Shown here piece after piece: positions 38,622-48,147 of a stretch of 64,000 bases of DNA (its first letter is position 1; the number at the start of each line of letters is the position of its first letter). The stretch comes from a candidate division KSB3 bacterium (GTDB taxonomy: Bacteria > Moduliflexota > Moduliflexia > Moduliflexales > Moduliflexaceae). Under the pieces are notes generated by a model. It made no database searches. It was not told the origin of the DNA and saw nothing but the letters and a program-made list of their open reading frames with translations. Both the position numbers and the translations under genes were made by a program. The stretch spans positions 95,894 to 159,893 of the forward strand of contig PDSJ01000015.1 of assembly GCA_002748425.1 (NCBI GenBank). The letters run 5' to 3'.

Positions 38622-39803
38622 ATGTTGGATTTTGCGTTAGTATACCAACAGATTGGTGAGATGGTGCTGGAACAGAAACGCGCCTGCCAGAGCTATGATG
38701 ACAAGGTGGCTCTGGCCGGCGAAACCCTTGCGAACTGGAATGAGCACTGGAACGAGCTAGAGAAAAAGCTGTCGCAAAGCCGTACGTCCTGGTTACTGGC
38801 CGGTCGGTTCCATGAGTCCTTTATGACGCGGCACCCCCTGCCGAAAGCTCCTGAGTTTTTTACGGTTGTTGCAACAGATGGGTCGCAAATCTTTCCGGAT
38901 CGTCATGAACTTTCAGCGTGTTATTTGTTGAATCTCGGTGCCGTCGTCTTACACTATGGATCCGGCGAGCAGTCTAGGCTGAGCAGCCGGCCGCTGCTCT
39001 ATTATAAAGAGTGCGATATGGCTCGATCCTGCGGAGGAAATCGTGTTCCCATCACGAGTGAGATGATTTCTGTGCTGCGGGGAGCTTTGGAAATTCAGGA
39101 GCTTGCCGGACTGTTGGAGGAGGCTGCTGAAGACAGCCGCCAGGTGATCGGATTCACGGATGGGACCCTGATTCTTTGGAATCTGACAGGAAAGCCTCAG
39201 GAATTTCAACAGGAGATTCTGGAGAAATATTTGCGCGGTTTCGAGGACATGCGGCGCTCGGCATTACCGTTTATGGGCTATATCAGTCAGCCCGGCAGTG
39301 CGGATGTCGTGAATGTGCTGCGGGTGGCGCTGTGTCCTGAGAATCCGACAAACTGCGATCGCTGTCCGCATAAGGGGCAGAATGCAGAGCTGCCCTGCGA
39401 GTCGATCGCCGGTGTTACTGATGCTGTCCTTTTCTCGAAGGTCTTGCAGGAAGGAGAGCGTTCCACGATCTTTAAAAGTCATTCTGAGATTCTGAAGAAG
39501 TATGGGAAGCAGGCGGTATTTTTTTTCTATCTGCACGTGGGCCGGGAAATTGCGCGAATCGAGATTCCACAGTGGCTTGCTGAAAACCCGGAACTCCTGG
39601 CACTGGTACATGCTGCGGCTTACGATCAAGCTCACAAAGGACAGGGCTATCCTGTCAGTCTTGCCGAAGCCCACGAACGAGCTGTGATTCGAGGCCCTGA
39701 ACGGGAGCAATTTTATCGGATTGTTGAAGATCGTTACGTTCGCGAGGGCCTGAAAGTCAGCATTTCTCGTAAATCCTTTAAAAAACGGAACGTGACGATT
39801 TAA
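38622..39803 (+). CDS. NurA-like nuclease with cysteine cluster
   Basis: A 393-residue NurA-domain protein. The conserved metal-site segments are VVATDGSQIFPDRHE (about 83), GFTDGTLILW (about 183) and YPVSLAEAHERAVI near the C terminus. NurA family proteins are 5'-3' nucleases; in archaea they work with the HerA helicase in end resection. A four-cysteine group (C-x6-C-x2-C-x10-C, about residues 237-258) may bind zinc or an iron-sulfur cluster. The next genes are an Omp85 and a UvrD-exonuclease fusion; no HerA gene is in the window. Confidence 0.82.
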   Translation: MLDFALVYQQIGEMVLEQKRACQSYDDKVALAGETLANWNEHWNELEKKLSQSRTSWLLAGRFHESFMTRHPLPKAPEFFTVVATDGSQIFPDRHELSACYLLNLGAVVLHYGSGEQSRLSSRPLLYYKECDMARSCGGNRVPITSEMISVLRGALEIQELAGLLEEAAEDSRQVIGFTDGTLILWNLTGKPQEFQQEILEKYLRGFEDMRRSALPFMGYISQPGSADVVNVLRVALCPENPTNCDRCPHKGQNAELPCESIAGVTDAVLFSKVLQEGERSTIFKSHSEILKKYGKQAVFFFYLHVGREIARIEIPQWLAENPELLALVHAAAYDQAHKGQGYPVSLAEAHERAVIRGPEREQFYRIVEDRYVREGLKVSISRKSFKKRNVTI

Positions 39804-39830
39804 ATCCAAGGAGAGCAGGGAGCGCGGTTA

Positions 39831-42647
39831 ATGGCGATGAAAACAGCCTGTTTTTTGGGAATAAGCATACTGTATGTGCTGGCAAGGATCATGTTTGCTT
39901 CAGCTGACGATCTGGAAGGCCTGACAGTTCTTGATGTGCAAATTAGCTGTACAACATCCGAAGAACTGCAAAAATATCTTTTGAAGCATGTTGACATTCG
40001 ACACGGCGATCGTTTTTCCCGCCGAAAAGTTGCAGAAAGTGTGCGGGCGATTTACCTCTCTATGAAGCAGAAACAGTTTTCGCAAATCACTGTAGATGCC
40101 GAGCGAATCGAAGGTGGACTTCGGCTGTCGTTCTGCCCACATACGTTTCATACGGTTTCGGATCTTCAGATTCGCGGGAATGCCTCCATCCCTGCCGATC
40201 AGATTCGAAAAAGTCTCGAGTTACGAAAAGGGAACTACGTGACGCCACTCCTCCTGGATGAGGCCAAGAAGGCAATTCTTGAGCTCTATCGGAATCGCAG
40301 TTTTTACCAGGCAGTTGTCCAGGTCTCTGCGGTCCCGGAGAGAAGTACTGAACAGATCACTCCCGGGAAAGGGGCGGGTCGTGAGACTGCGGCAGCACCT
40401 CAGAAAGTAGTCGTGAAGATAGATATCCAGGAAGGAGAGGCCGGTTCTGTCAACTCCGTCCGTTTTCGGGGCGCGTCGGTATTTAGTGAGAAAAGTCTCA
40501 TCAAGGCGTCCAGACTGCGGAAGGGAATGCCTTTTACGCTCGACAATCTCGAAGAAGCCATGGACCTTGTAAAGCAGAAATATATTAAGGCCGGATATTT
40601 TGAGATGACATTTAGCGACCGCGATGTGAAGTATGATTTCGAAAGCGGCGCGGCGGATATTGTGTTAACAGTGGAAGAGGGTCTGCACACACAGATTGAG
40701 TTTGAAGGAAATCTAAAAGTCTCTGCAGCTCGCCTGACGAAGCTGCTTGATGTTTCAGCATTGAAAGAACTGACAGACGAGGTCTTTGAGGAATACGCTG
40801 ATCGCCTCCGGGAATATTATCGGACAAAAGGCTTCTATTTTGTCGAAATCAGCTATGAATACAGGACTGAGAAAAAAAAAGAATCTTGGATTACTTTTCG
40901 TATTAACGAAGGTCCGCAGGTTCGGGTTGAGGAGGTGACTTTTGAGGGGAACACTGCATTTTCGTCAAACGAACTGCAAAAGCTGCTTTTTACAGGCCCG
41001 GGTGGCTTATTCTCAAAAGGATGGTATCGAGAAGAGGTCTTTCAGGACGATGTGATCGCCGTACGATCATTTTACATGCAAAACGGCTATCTTGAGGCTG
41101 AGGTGCTGTCGGTGGAAAAAGATTTCAGTCCGGATCGCTCCCGGGTGTCGCTGCGTTTACGTCTTTCTGAAGGCGTACAAACACGGATCAAGAATATTAT
41201 CCTGCTGGGCGAAGAGGATGAAGAGTACCTGCAAGAACTTCGGAAATTATTCTTATTTCACGAAGAGGATCCTCTGAATACTAACCAGATACAAAAAACT
41301 CTTGATCGCTTCAAAGAATTCTACGGCAATCGCGGTTATATCAATGCGGCAATGGATCTGATTCCAGAGTTTAACAGCGATAATACGCAGGTCTCAATAC
41401 GTGTGAAAATTTCACGTGGACAACAGTTTTTCGTTGGGAAAATTATTGTTAAAGGGATTGCTCGGACCAAAGAAAACTTTGTCCGCCGTGAATTGCGGCT
41501 TCACAGCGGAGACATCTACAGCCGGGAAAAGATTAAAGAGACGGTGCGTCGCCTGCTGCAGGTCGGCCTGTATGACAATGTTTCCTTCAGGCGCCTTGAT
41601 TCGAAAAGCACGAACCCGGTGCAGGATATGATTCTTGAAGTGCTCGAAAGCTCATCGCAGGCGGTTGAGTTCGGGATCGGTTACAGTACGCTCGACAGGT
41701 TCAAAGGCTTTGTTGAATACACCAACCGGAATGTGTTCAAACTTGGCGGACGAGGAACGGCCAGGGCTGAGTTGAGCGTACAGCGCCCGATATTCACATT
41801 ACAATATATTCAGCCTTATTTTCGGAGTCAATATACGAATTTATTTATGACGGTATTTGACGATATTCAAAGAGCTCATACGAGTTATGAACTCGAACGG
41901 CGAGGTGGGCGACTGGGGATTCGTTATAATTTTTACAATTCAGTTTCTCTGTCCGGAGGATATTTTTTCGAAAGGAACGAACCATCGGATGTCAAGAAGG
42001 ATGCAATTCTTTCGCAGTTGGATTCAGATGTGCTGAATGTCGCTGGCCTGAACCTGAAGGCGGCCTGGGATACGCGGGATGATCTCTTGTTTCCAAAAGA
42101 AGGCGGGTACGCCCAACTTTCAGCGTGGACGGCGCTGGATATGCTGGGCTCGGAAGCCGAGCTGCTGGAGACGAGCCTTCGTTTCGCCTGGTTTTCTCAT
42201 TTCAGGAAGAAGCTTGTGCTGGCCTCTTCCTTTCATGCCAGATACATCGATCCCATTCGTTCTTCCGAAGCAGTCCCGATTTATTATCGCTTTTTCCTTG
42301 GCGGAGACATCTCGCAAAGCTCACCAGTACGGGGCTTTGCCAGAGACGAGATCGGCCCGTGCGGTGAGAAGGGGCATAGAATCGGGGGCGATCGGATAGC
42401 GGTCTTTAATGCTGAACTGCGTTTTCCGATTTACGGCTCGCTCGGGGGGGTGGTTTTTTATGACACCGGTGCCAACTGGCTGAGTGATGACGGTTTCCAG
42501 AATAGCGATCGGCGTGAGGCTGTCGGCACCGGCCTGCGACTTCTGACTCCCATCGGACCTTTCCGTTTCGACTATGGGTGGAAACTGGATCGGCGAGATG
42601 GTGAGTCCCCGGGAGAATATTACATTACCATCGGCTCGGCATTTTAA
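39831..42647 (+). CDS. Omp85/BamA-superfamily protein with seven POTRA repeats
   Basis: A 938-residue outer-membrane protein. A signal peptide (about 1-24) precedes seven POTRA-like repeats that I delimit at about 32-104, 106-204, 205-286, 287-363, 364-450, 451-532 and 533-610. The C-terminal 16-stranded barrel has the loop-6 VRGF motif (PVRGFARDE), the GPFRFDYGW strand and a terminal Phe. Typical BamA has five POTRAs. It could be the main BAM insertase or a specialised paralogue. ATG 39831 or 39837 are both possible. It starts 27 bp after the NurA gene and ends 1 bp before the helicase. Confidence 0.88.
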   Translation: MAMKTACFLGISILYVLARIMFASADDLEGLTVLDVQISCTTSEELQKYLLKHVDIRHGDRFSRRKVAESVRAIYLSMKQKQFSQITVDAERIEGGLRLSFCPHTFHTVSDLQIRGNASIPADQIRKSLELRKGNYVTPLLLDEAKKAILELYRNRSFYQAVVQVSAVPERSTEQITPGKGAGRETAAAPQKVVVKIDIQEGEAGSVNSVRFRGASVFSEKSLIKASRLRKGMPFTLDNLEEAMDLVKQKYIKAGYFEMTFSDRDVKYDFESGAADIVLTVEEGLHTQIEFEGNLKVSAARLTKLLDVSALKELTDEVFEEYADRLREYYRTKGFYFVEISYEYRTEKKKESWITFRINEGPQVRVEEVTFEGNTAFSSNELQKLLFTGPGGLFSKGWYREEVFQDDVIAVRSFYMQNGYLEAEVLSVEKDFSPDRSRVSLRLRLSEGVQTRIKNIILLGEEDEEYLQELRKLFLFHEEDPLNTNQIQKTLDRFKEFYGNRGYINAAMDLIPEFNSDNTQVSIRVKISRGQQFFVGKIIVKGIARTKENFVRRELRLHSGDIYSREKIKETVRRLLQVGLYDNVSFRRLDSKSTNPVQDMILEVLESSSQAVEFGIGYSTLDRFKGFVEYTNRNVFKLGGRGTARAELSVQRPIFTLQYIQPYFRSQYTNLFMTVFDDIQRAHTSYELERRGGRLGIRYNFYNSVSLSGGYFFERNEPSDVKKDAILSQLDSDVLNVAGLNLKAAWDTRDDLLFPKEGGYAQLSAWTALDMLGSEAELLETSLRFAWFSHFRKKLVLASSFHARYIDPIRSSEAVPIYYRFFLGGDISQSSPVRGFARDEIGPCGEKGHRIGGDRIAVFNAELRFPIYGSLGGVVFYDTGANWLSDDGFQNSDRREAVGTGLRLLTPIGPFRFDYGWKLDRRDGESPGEYYITIGSAF

Positions 42648-42648
42648 C

Positions 42649-45600
42649 ATGGGATTGTTGCAGGGCTTGAACGAGAAGCAGCGTGAAGCGGCGGGAGCGC
42701 CGAAACATCCGATGATGGTTCTGGCAGGACCGGGAACCGGGAAAACCCGAACCCTTATCGCCAGGCTGCTCTATCTCATCGAATTTTATAAAATCCCTCC
42801 CCATAAAATCCTGGCTGTCACCTTTACCAATAAGGCAAAAGACGAGATGCGCAGCCGCTTGCGGGATGCGCTTGGAGATCTGGCAGGCGACGTCCTGATC
42901 GGCACATTCCATCAGTATTGTCTTGGAGTCTTGCGGAGCAATCATCGCAAGGCAAATCTGCCGAAGCAATTTTCGATCGCCGATGAATCAGCTCAGCTGC
43001 TGACCCTGTTGCGAGCTTCCCGCATTCAAGATCAGAAGACTCTGCGCAACGTATTGACTGCGATAAGCAGCTATCGCGTTAATAAGACCTTCCTGAATCC
43101 CGCCTTCCAGGGGATTGCCGAGAAATGGCTCGATCCTTATCAACAAGAGCTTCGTAAGCACGATCTGATCGATTTCGACCAGATTGTGCTGTTGACCTGG
43201 CAGGTTTTTGAGACCTGTCCTGACGTTGCTGATCAGGAGCAGCAGCGCTTTGAGGCGATCCTGATTGACGAATTTCAGGACACTGATCCGCTTCAGTATC
43301 GCATTCTTCGACGCCTGGCAGAACGGCATCGTAACATTTTCGCGGTCGCTGATGACGATCAGTCAATTTTTGCCTGGCGTGGAGCAAATGTTGAGAATAT
43401 CCAGCGTTATATCAGCGATTTTGACTGTCAGGAACGCGTGGTCGTCCTGGATCGAAACTATCGTTCCGCTCAATGTCTCATTGATCTGGCCGCACAATTG
43501 CTGGATGCGCATCGTTCGATTGCAAAAAATCTTCAAGCAAACCTGCAGCAGCCCTCTCGGTCGAGCGCAGAACACTGCTTTCTCTGCTTCAGCGACGATC
43601 AGGAAGAACGTGAATTTATCATTCGGAAGATCCGGATCCTGACCGATCGCGTTCCTCTTTCACAAAAAGGAAAAGCGGAGGAGCTTGGTGGCTTTTCTTA
43701 TGCTGACATTGCGATTCTGTATCCCAACCATGCGATCGGAGAAACGCTTGAAACCGGTCTCCTGGCGGCCGATATCCCTTGCCAGCTTGTGAAGCGTCAA
43801 GGAATTTTCGATCGAGAGGATATCAGGAAACTGCTGTTGCTGCTTAAAGTGGTCTTGAACCCTGCCGACGATGTCGCATTGGAACAGTTCTTTGAACTAG
43901 AACTGAATAATGCCCTGATCTTTCAGCAGATTAGGGCGTTGCGCACTGCATATCCGACCTTTAAACAGACCCTCTATGCTGCAGCTCGACAGGACATTTC
44001 CGGAATATCACAAGGGCAGCTCTGGCGGAAGATTTCAGCGGCGTTTGGCTTGATTTCCAATGTGATTTCTTATGTTGAGAGCAACCAGAAGACTGACGTC
44101 GAAGATTTGATCAACCGTATCTGTAATCTCGCCATTCCCGAACACTCCCTGAGCTTGCACGGCCGGGTCGCTGATCTCTGCGATCCTTGTGACATGTCCG
44201 GGATGACCGATGCTGTCGCGATGATACGGCGTGAACTAAGAGCCGGAAAACAGATTTTTGTGCATGGCAGCTTGCCTGAGCTTGTCGACCTGTGCTGCTA
44301 TTTGCTGAATCATCTTCAGCGAAAATGCAGCATTGGACGCCAACGTTCCCAAGCGAGATTTTCCGGTTCTCACAGGAAAGGCGCGCGGGAAGCTGGCTGC
44401 TTTCAGGCGTGCGGGCAACGCGACTTTGCCCAGGTGCCCGCCTCCGCTGTTGTGATTTGCCTCGATCCGGACGCCGCGGCAACGCTTTCGCTTCCTCAGA
44501 CTGCGAGGCGTGTGACAATTGTGCCCGCTGAGACCGCAATGCCCCTGACGAGCCATGCTCCTCCCCAAAGCCTTACGATTGAGACGCATTTTTCCATCAG
44601 CGTGACTGTTTTTAAGCTCTTGCAGGCTGTTGATTCGTTCAAACGGCCCAAATCCTTCCGGGACTTTGTGGTGCTTGACCTCGAGACTACCAGCGGGGAT
44701 ACGCGTAGCGCCGGAATTGTCGAAATCGGCGCGGTGAAAGTGCGTGATGGAGAGATCGTCAGAGAATTTGTCAGATTGCTAAATCCTGAAATGCCGATTA
44801 CGCAGGGCGCGTATGAGGTCCATGGCATTTCCGATGAAGACGTAAAGGCACAGCCGACATTTCGGGAACTGCTCCCGGAATTTCTGGAGTTTATCGGTGA
44901 TGATCTGTTGATCGCCCATAACGGCTTTGCTTTTGATTTCCCGATTTTATGGCGGCTTTACCGCGAGCTGACAGGAGAGCTCTTAGCGAATCGTCGTTTT
45001 GATACGCTTCAACTGGCTCGGCGTCTTTTCCCGGGGCACAGGAATAGTGTGGACGGATTGATGGAGCGTTTTGGTATTGAAGATGTCGGTGGACGTCACC
45101 GGGCCCTGGACGATACCGTCTATCTGGCGCTGATTTTCGAACACCTGCAAGAGGTCGAACAATCTTTTAACCGCCGGACGGAATTTGAGGAGCTTCTGGA
45201 GATCGTTTCGTTGGGGCAGTTTCTGGAAGGAAAAGTTTCTCTCACACGCTCTGAGGGAAGAGCGGATATGTCGTTGTTCTCTTCGGAAAAAGGCGTGGAG
45301 AAGATGAAGATCTTGTGTGGCTCTGAGGAGGCGTTCCTTTTCCAATTAGGGGCAAGAAAACTCCTTTCGCGTTTTTCCGAACTGCCAGAGACCTTGCAGG
45401 GATTCTTCGAACAGCATGAGAGTGACATTCAATACGCGTTCGAAGAGTTTTGCATGGATGATGAGCAGAACCCGCCGCATGCTCTTGAAGCCTTGAGCGG
45501 GCGTAAGATCGCATTGACCCGCATTAAAGAGCTGGCTCGCGCCTTTTCGGGGGAGAACCTGCGGGACGCGCTCCAACAATTTCTGGATCATGCCGCCCTG

Positions 45601-45975
45601 TACACGACTCAGGACGACTTGTGTCATGTGAATGCCGTGAATCTCTTCACAATTCATGCCTCTAAAGGATTGGAATTTCCAGTTGTTTTCATTGTCGGAG
45701 TGGAAAAAGGAAACCTGCCCAGTTTTTATGCTGTCCGCGAAGAAGGTGAGTTGCGTGAGAAAAAGCTGGATGAGCAACGCCGGCTATTTTATGTTGCCAT
45801 GACCCGCGCTCAGTATAAACTCTTTGTGACGTATGTCAATAAACGCGGCGGGTTCCCCAAAAAACGTTCAGAATTTCTGCTCGAACTGGGAGTGGAGACA
45901 GAAGAACGCGTGCCGGAAAGTGAGAAGAAGAGTTTAGCTGCCCATGTAGATGAGCTTTTCTATGACGAGTGCTAA
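42649..45975 (+). CDS. UvrD-family helicase with inserted DEDDh exonuclease
   Basis: A 1108-residue superfamily 1 helicase. Walker A GPGTGKT is at 27-33, followed by motif Ia TFTNKAKDEM, motif II LIDEFQDTDPLQ, motif III DDDQSIFAWRGA and motif IV LDRNYRS (about 266). A DnaQ-like 3'-5' exonuclease is inserted at about 670-835 (VVLDLETT, HNGFAFDFPIL, HRALDD). Motif V HASKGLEF (about 1002) and motif VI YVAMTRAQ close the helicase. An Arg/Ser-rich stretch at about 570-610 looks less conserved. ATG 42649 is 1 bp after the Omp85 stop; a start at 42574 would overlap the barrel. A DNA repair role is inferred. Confidence 0.9.
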   Translation: MGLLQGLNEKQREAAGAPKHPMMVLAGPGTGKTRTLIARLLYLIEFYKIPPHKILAVTFTNKAKDEMRSRLRDALGDLAGDVLIGTFHQYCLGVLRSNHRKANLPKQFSIADESAQLLTLLRASRIQDQKTLRNVLTAISSYRVNKTFLNPAFQGIAEKWLDPYQQELRKHDLIDFDQIVLLTWQVFETCPDVADQEQQRFEAILIDEFQDTDPLQYRILRRLAERHRNIFAVADDDQSIFAWRGANVENIQRYISDFDCQERVVVLDRNYRSAQCLIDLAAQLLDAHRSIAKNLQANLQQPSRSSAEHCFLCFSDDQEEREFIIRKIRILTDRVPLSQKGKAEELGGFSYADIAILYPNHAIGETLETGLLAADIPCQLVKRQGIFDREDIRKLLLLLKVVLNPADDVALEQFFELELNNALIFQQIRALRTAYPTFKQTLYAAARQDISGISQGQLWRKISAAFGLISNVISYVESNQKTDVEDLINRICNLAIPEHSLSLHGRVADLCDPCDMSGMTDAVAMIRRELRAGKQIFVHGSLPELVDLCCYLLNHLQRKCSIGRQRSQARFSGSHRKGAREAGCFQACGQRDFAQVPASAVVICLDPDAAATLSLPQTARRVTIVPAETAMPLTSHAPPQSLTIETHFSISVTVFKLLQAVDSFKRPKSFRDFVVLDLETTSGDTRSAGIVEIGAVKVRDGEIVREFVRLLNPEMPITQGAYEVHGISDEDVKAQPTFRELLPEFLEFIGDDLLIAHNGFAFDFPILWRLYRELTGELLANRRFDTLQLARRLFPGHRNSVDGLMERFGIEDVGGRHRALDDTVYLALIFEHLQEVEQSFNRRTEFEELLEIVSLGQFLEGKVSLTRSEGRADMSLFSSEKGVEKMKILCGSEEAFLFQLGARKLLSRFSELPETLQGFFEQHESDIQYAFEEFCMDDEQNPPHALEALSGRKIALTRIKELARAFSGENLRDALQQFLDHAALYTTQDDLCHVNAVNLFTIHASKGLEFPVVFIVGVEKGNLPSFYAVREEGELREKKLDEQRRLFYVAMTRAQYKLFVTYVNKRGGFPKKRSEFLLELGVETEERVPESEKKSLAAHVDELFYDEC

Positions 45976-46029
45976 ATTTTTTGCAGGCCGAAATTTCTGC
46001 TATGCTGTGATGCTGCCGGCGCCAGGAGC

Positions 46030-48147
46030 TCAGAATACCTTGGTTCCGTAAACCCGATGATATTCGCGATAATACCACAGTACTTTCTGGACGTAGCGCC
46101 AGGTTTCTTTGTAGGGGATAGTACTGATAAAGCGGGCGACATCTTGCGGATGCCGTTCCGCGTCCCACCAGTCGATGACCCGATGCTCGCCGGCATTATA
46201 CGCGGCAATGACCGCAGGCAGGTGGTGACCGAAGAGTTCGGAGAGATTCCGCAAGTAGCGAGTGCCAAGCGTGATGTTGAGCTGCGGCTGAAAATAATCC
46301 TGATCAGAGCCTACTGTCAGACCTTCTTCCTGGGCCAATCGTGCTCCGGTAGCGGGCATGAGCTGCATGAGTCCCATTGCGCCGGCTGCTGAAAAGGCTT
46401 CTGGCGCAAAAAGGCTTTCAGCGTACATGAGCGAGAGCACAAGCGCGGGGTCGATATTGTTTTGTGCAGCAGATCGTTTGACAACGTGCGGAAAACTTAG
46501 GGGATACACCAGCTTCCAGAACTCTTGCGGGAGATCCTCGTCGCCCTGTACAATCCGGTCTCGGAAACGACTCTGCATAAGACGAACAAGCATGTGATAT
46601 TGTCCGCTGCGGGCGTATAAGCGGGCGAGCGCCAGATATTGGGCCTGAGTTCTGCTATCGCTGGAAACGGCTGCGTCCATTTCCCGTGCTGCGAGCGCGG
46701 ACAGACCAAGCCGTTCGAGGATGAGGGATTTTTGAAAATGCCGTTTTCCGCGCTGTGTGGCGAATCGGACGCTCTCCTGCCACGGCAGCGCTTTGTGTTT
46801 TGTGCTGCTCAGAGGCATAGACAAATTCGGATCGGCGGTGTTCAGACGCAGTATCGCGTCACGGCTCAAAGCGCCGAAATAGCTGTTCCGTCTGTTGTTG
46901 AGCACCTGCTGATAGTATCTGACGGCTGTGGTATACTGCTTGAGTTGTTCCGCCGTTCTTCCAGCCCAGTAAAGGGCTTCTTCGCGGTGGTAAGACTTTG
47001 GATAGGAGCGCAGCAGGCGTTTCAGATAGCGTTGCGCTGTCGAATAGCGGCCGAGCTGATAAGCACACCATCCGGCGTTCCAGACAACGTCCGATGTGAG
47101 CGGGTTTTTGGGATGTCTCTGAAGGAAGGTCTTAAATTCCAACGCAGCGCGTTGAAACTGCCCCAGCAGCATCAATTCTTTGCCCTTTAAGCGTCGTGCC
47201 GAGGCAGTATAATGACTTGCAGGATACTCTTTCAGCAGACGTTCGTATATGCGCAGAAACCCCTGCATATCGCCTTCTCTGAGAGAGAGGCGTCCCAGGC
47301 GGTCAAGCGCGTAAGGAGCGGATTTACTCTTGGGGAAATCCCGGAGGAATTGGCGATACAGAGCTTTGGCCCGCAGATTCTTCCGCAGCCTGTAATAGGC
47401 AGACGCATTTTGCAGCGCGAGTTTCTCGTGCTGTGCCGGGGAAAGAATGCGAGCTTTCAGGATGGCAATGAAAGCCAGGGCATCTTGAGCTTTGCCCGAG
47501 TTGATAAGTTTTGCAATGCTGTCGAAGAGGAGCGTGCTGGTGTAGAATTTCAGGAGCGTGGGGGCTTGGGCGATCAGGCGTTCTTCAGAAATTTTGGCGC
47601 TTTCATACACTGGTGAGGCGATAAAACGCAGGCGGGTCGTATGGTATTGTGCGAGAGCGGTCTGATAACGCTGTTCCTGCTCGTAGGCCTGGGCGAGCTT
47701 CAGGTGGAGCAACGGCAGTTGCGGGTGCCTTCGGTATTTTTTGAGTTTTCCGATTTTCACATAGGCTTGTACGGCCTGAGCGGGCTTTCCTTGATAAAAC
47801 CAGCTGTCGGCATGTAAAAAGGCGGCATCATCTAATAAAATACTCTGAGGATATCTGGCATGGAGATGCCGCAGAGCAGTGCGGGCTTCCTGGTAGCGGG
47901 CACTGTGCACAAGGGATTCAGCCAGAGAGAGATACGCATAATCCCCAAGCGGATAATCAGGATACGTTTCGAGAACGGCCTGAAAGAGTCTGGCTGCTGT
48001 AACATAGCGTTCCTGCTGAAACTGTGTATAGGCCTGAAGAAATTGCCGGTCGGCAGTAGTCTGGTCCTGACCGGCTGTGACCGGTGTCGGCAGCTGAAGT
48101 TGAACGAAAAGCACAGAGAGGGAGAACAGCAGTTCTTTGATCTTCAT
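46030..48147 (-). CDS. Soluble lytic murein transglycosylase, Slt-type
   Basis: A 705-residue periplasmic wall hydrolase. A signal peptide (about 1-25) leads into many helical TPR/SEL1-like repeats (about 30-520) that form the Slt70-type doughnut. The C-terminal SLT domain (about 555-690) has the catalytic Glu in LMYAESLF (about 575), then GAMGLMQLMPATG and AAYNAGEHRV. It cleaves the MurNAc-GlcNAc bond to give anhydro products. Its ATG overlaps the stop of the MESH1-like gene by 1 bp, so it ends a four-gene operon. Confidence 0.93.
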   Translation of the reverse strand: MKIKELLFSLSVLFVQLQLPTPVTAGQDQTTADRQFLQAYTQFQQERYVTAARLFQAVLETYPDYPLGDYAYLSLAESLVHSARYQEARTALRHLHARYPQSILLDDAAFLHADSWFYQGKPAQAVQAYVKIGKLKKYRRHPQLPLLHLKLAQAYEQEQRYQTALAQYHTTRLRFIASPVYESAKISEERLIAQAPTLLKFYTSTLLFDSIAKLINSGKAQDALAFIAILKARILSPAQHEKLALQNASAYYRLRKNLRAKALYRQFLRDFPKSKSAPYALDRLGRLSLREGDMQGFLRIYERLLKEYPASHYTASARRLKGKELMLLGQFQRAALEFKTFLQRHPKNPLTSDVVWNAGWCAYQLGRYSTAQRYLKRLLRSYPKSYHREEALYWAGRTAEQLKQYTTAVRYYQQVLNNRRNSYFGALSRDAILRLNTADPNLSMPLSSTKHKALPWQESVRFATQRGKRHFQKSLILERLGLSALAAREMDAAVSSDSRTQAQYLALARLYARSGQYHMLVRLMQSRFRDRIVQGDEDLPQEFWKLVYPLSFPHVVKRSAAQNNIDPALVLSLMYAESLFAPEAFSAAGAMGLMQLMPATGARLAQEEGLTVGSDQDYFQPQLNITLGTRYLRNLSELFGHHLPAVIAAYNAGEHRVIDWWDAERHPQDVARFISTIPYKETWRYVQKVLWYYREYHRVYGTKVF

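Noticed and set aside
42120..42400. Extra open frames within the Omp85 barrel
   Set aside because: They are out-of-frame shadows of a clear barrel-coding sequence.
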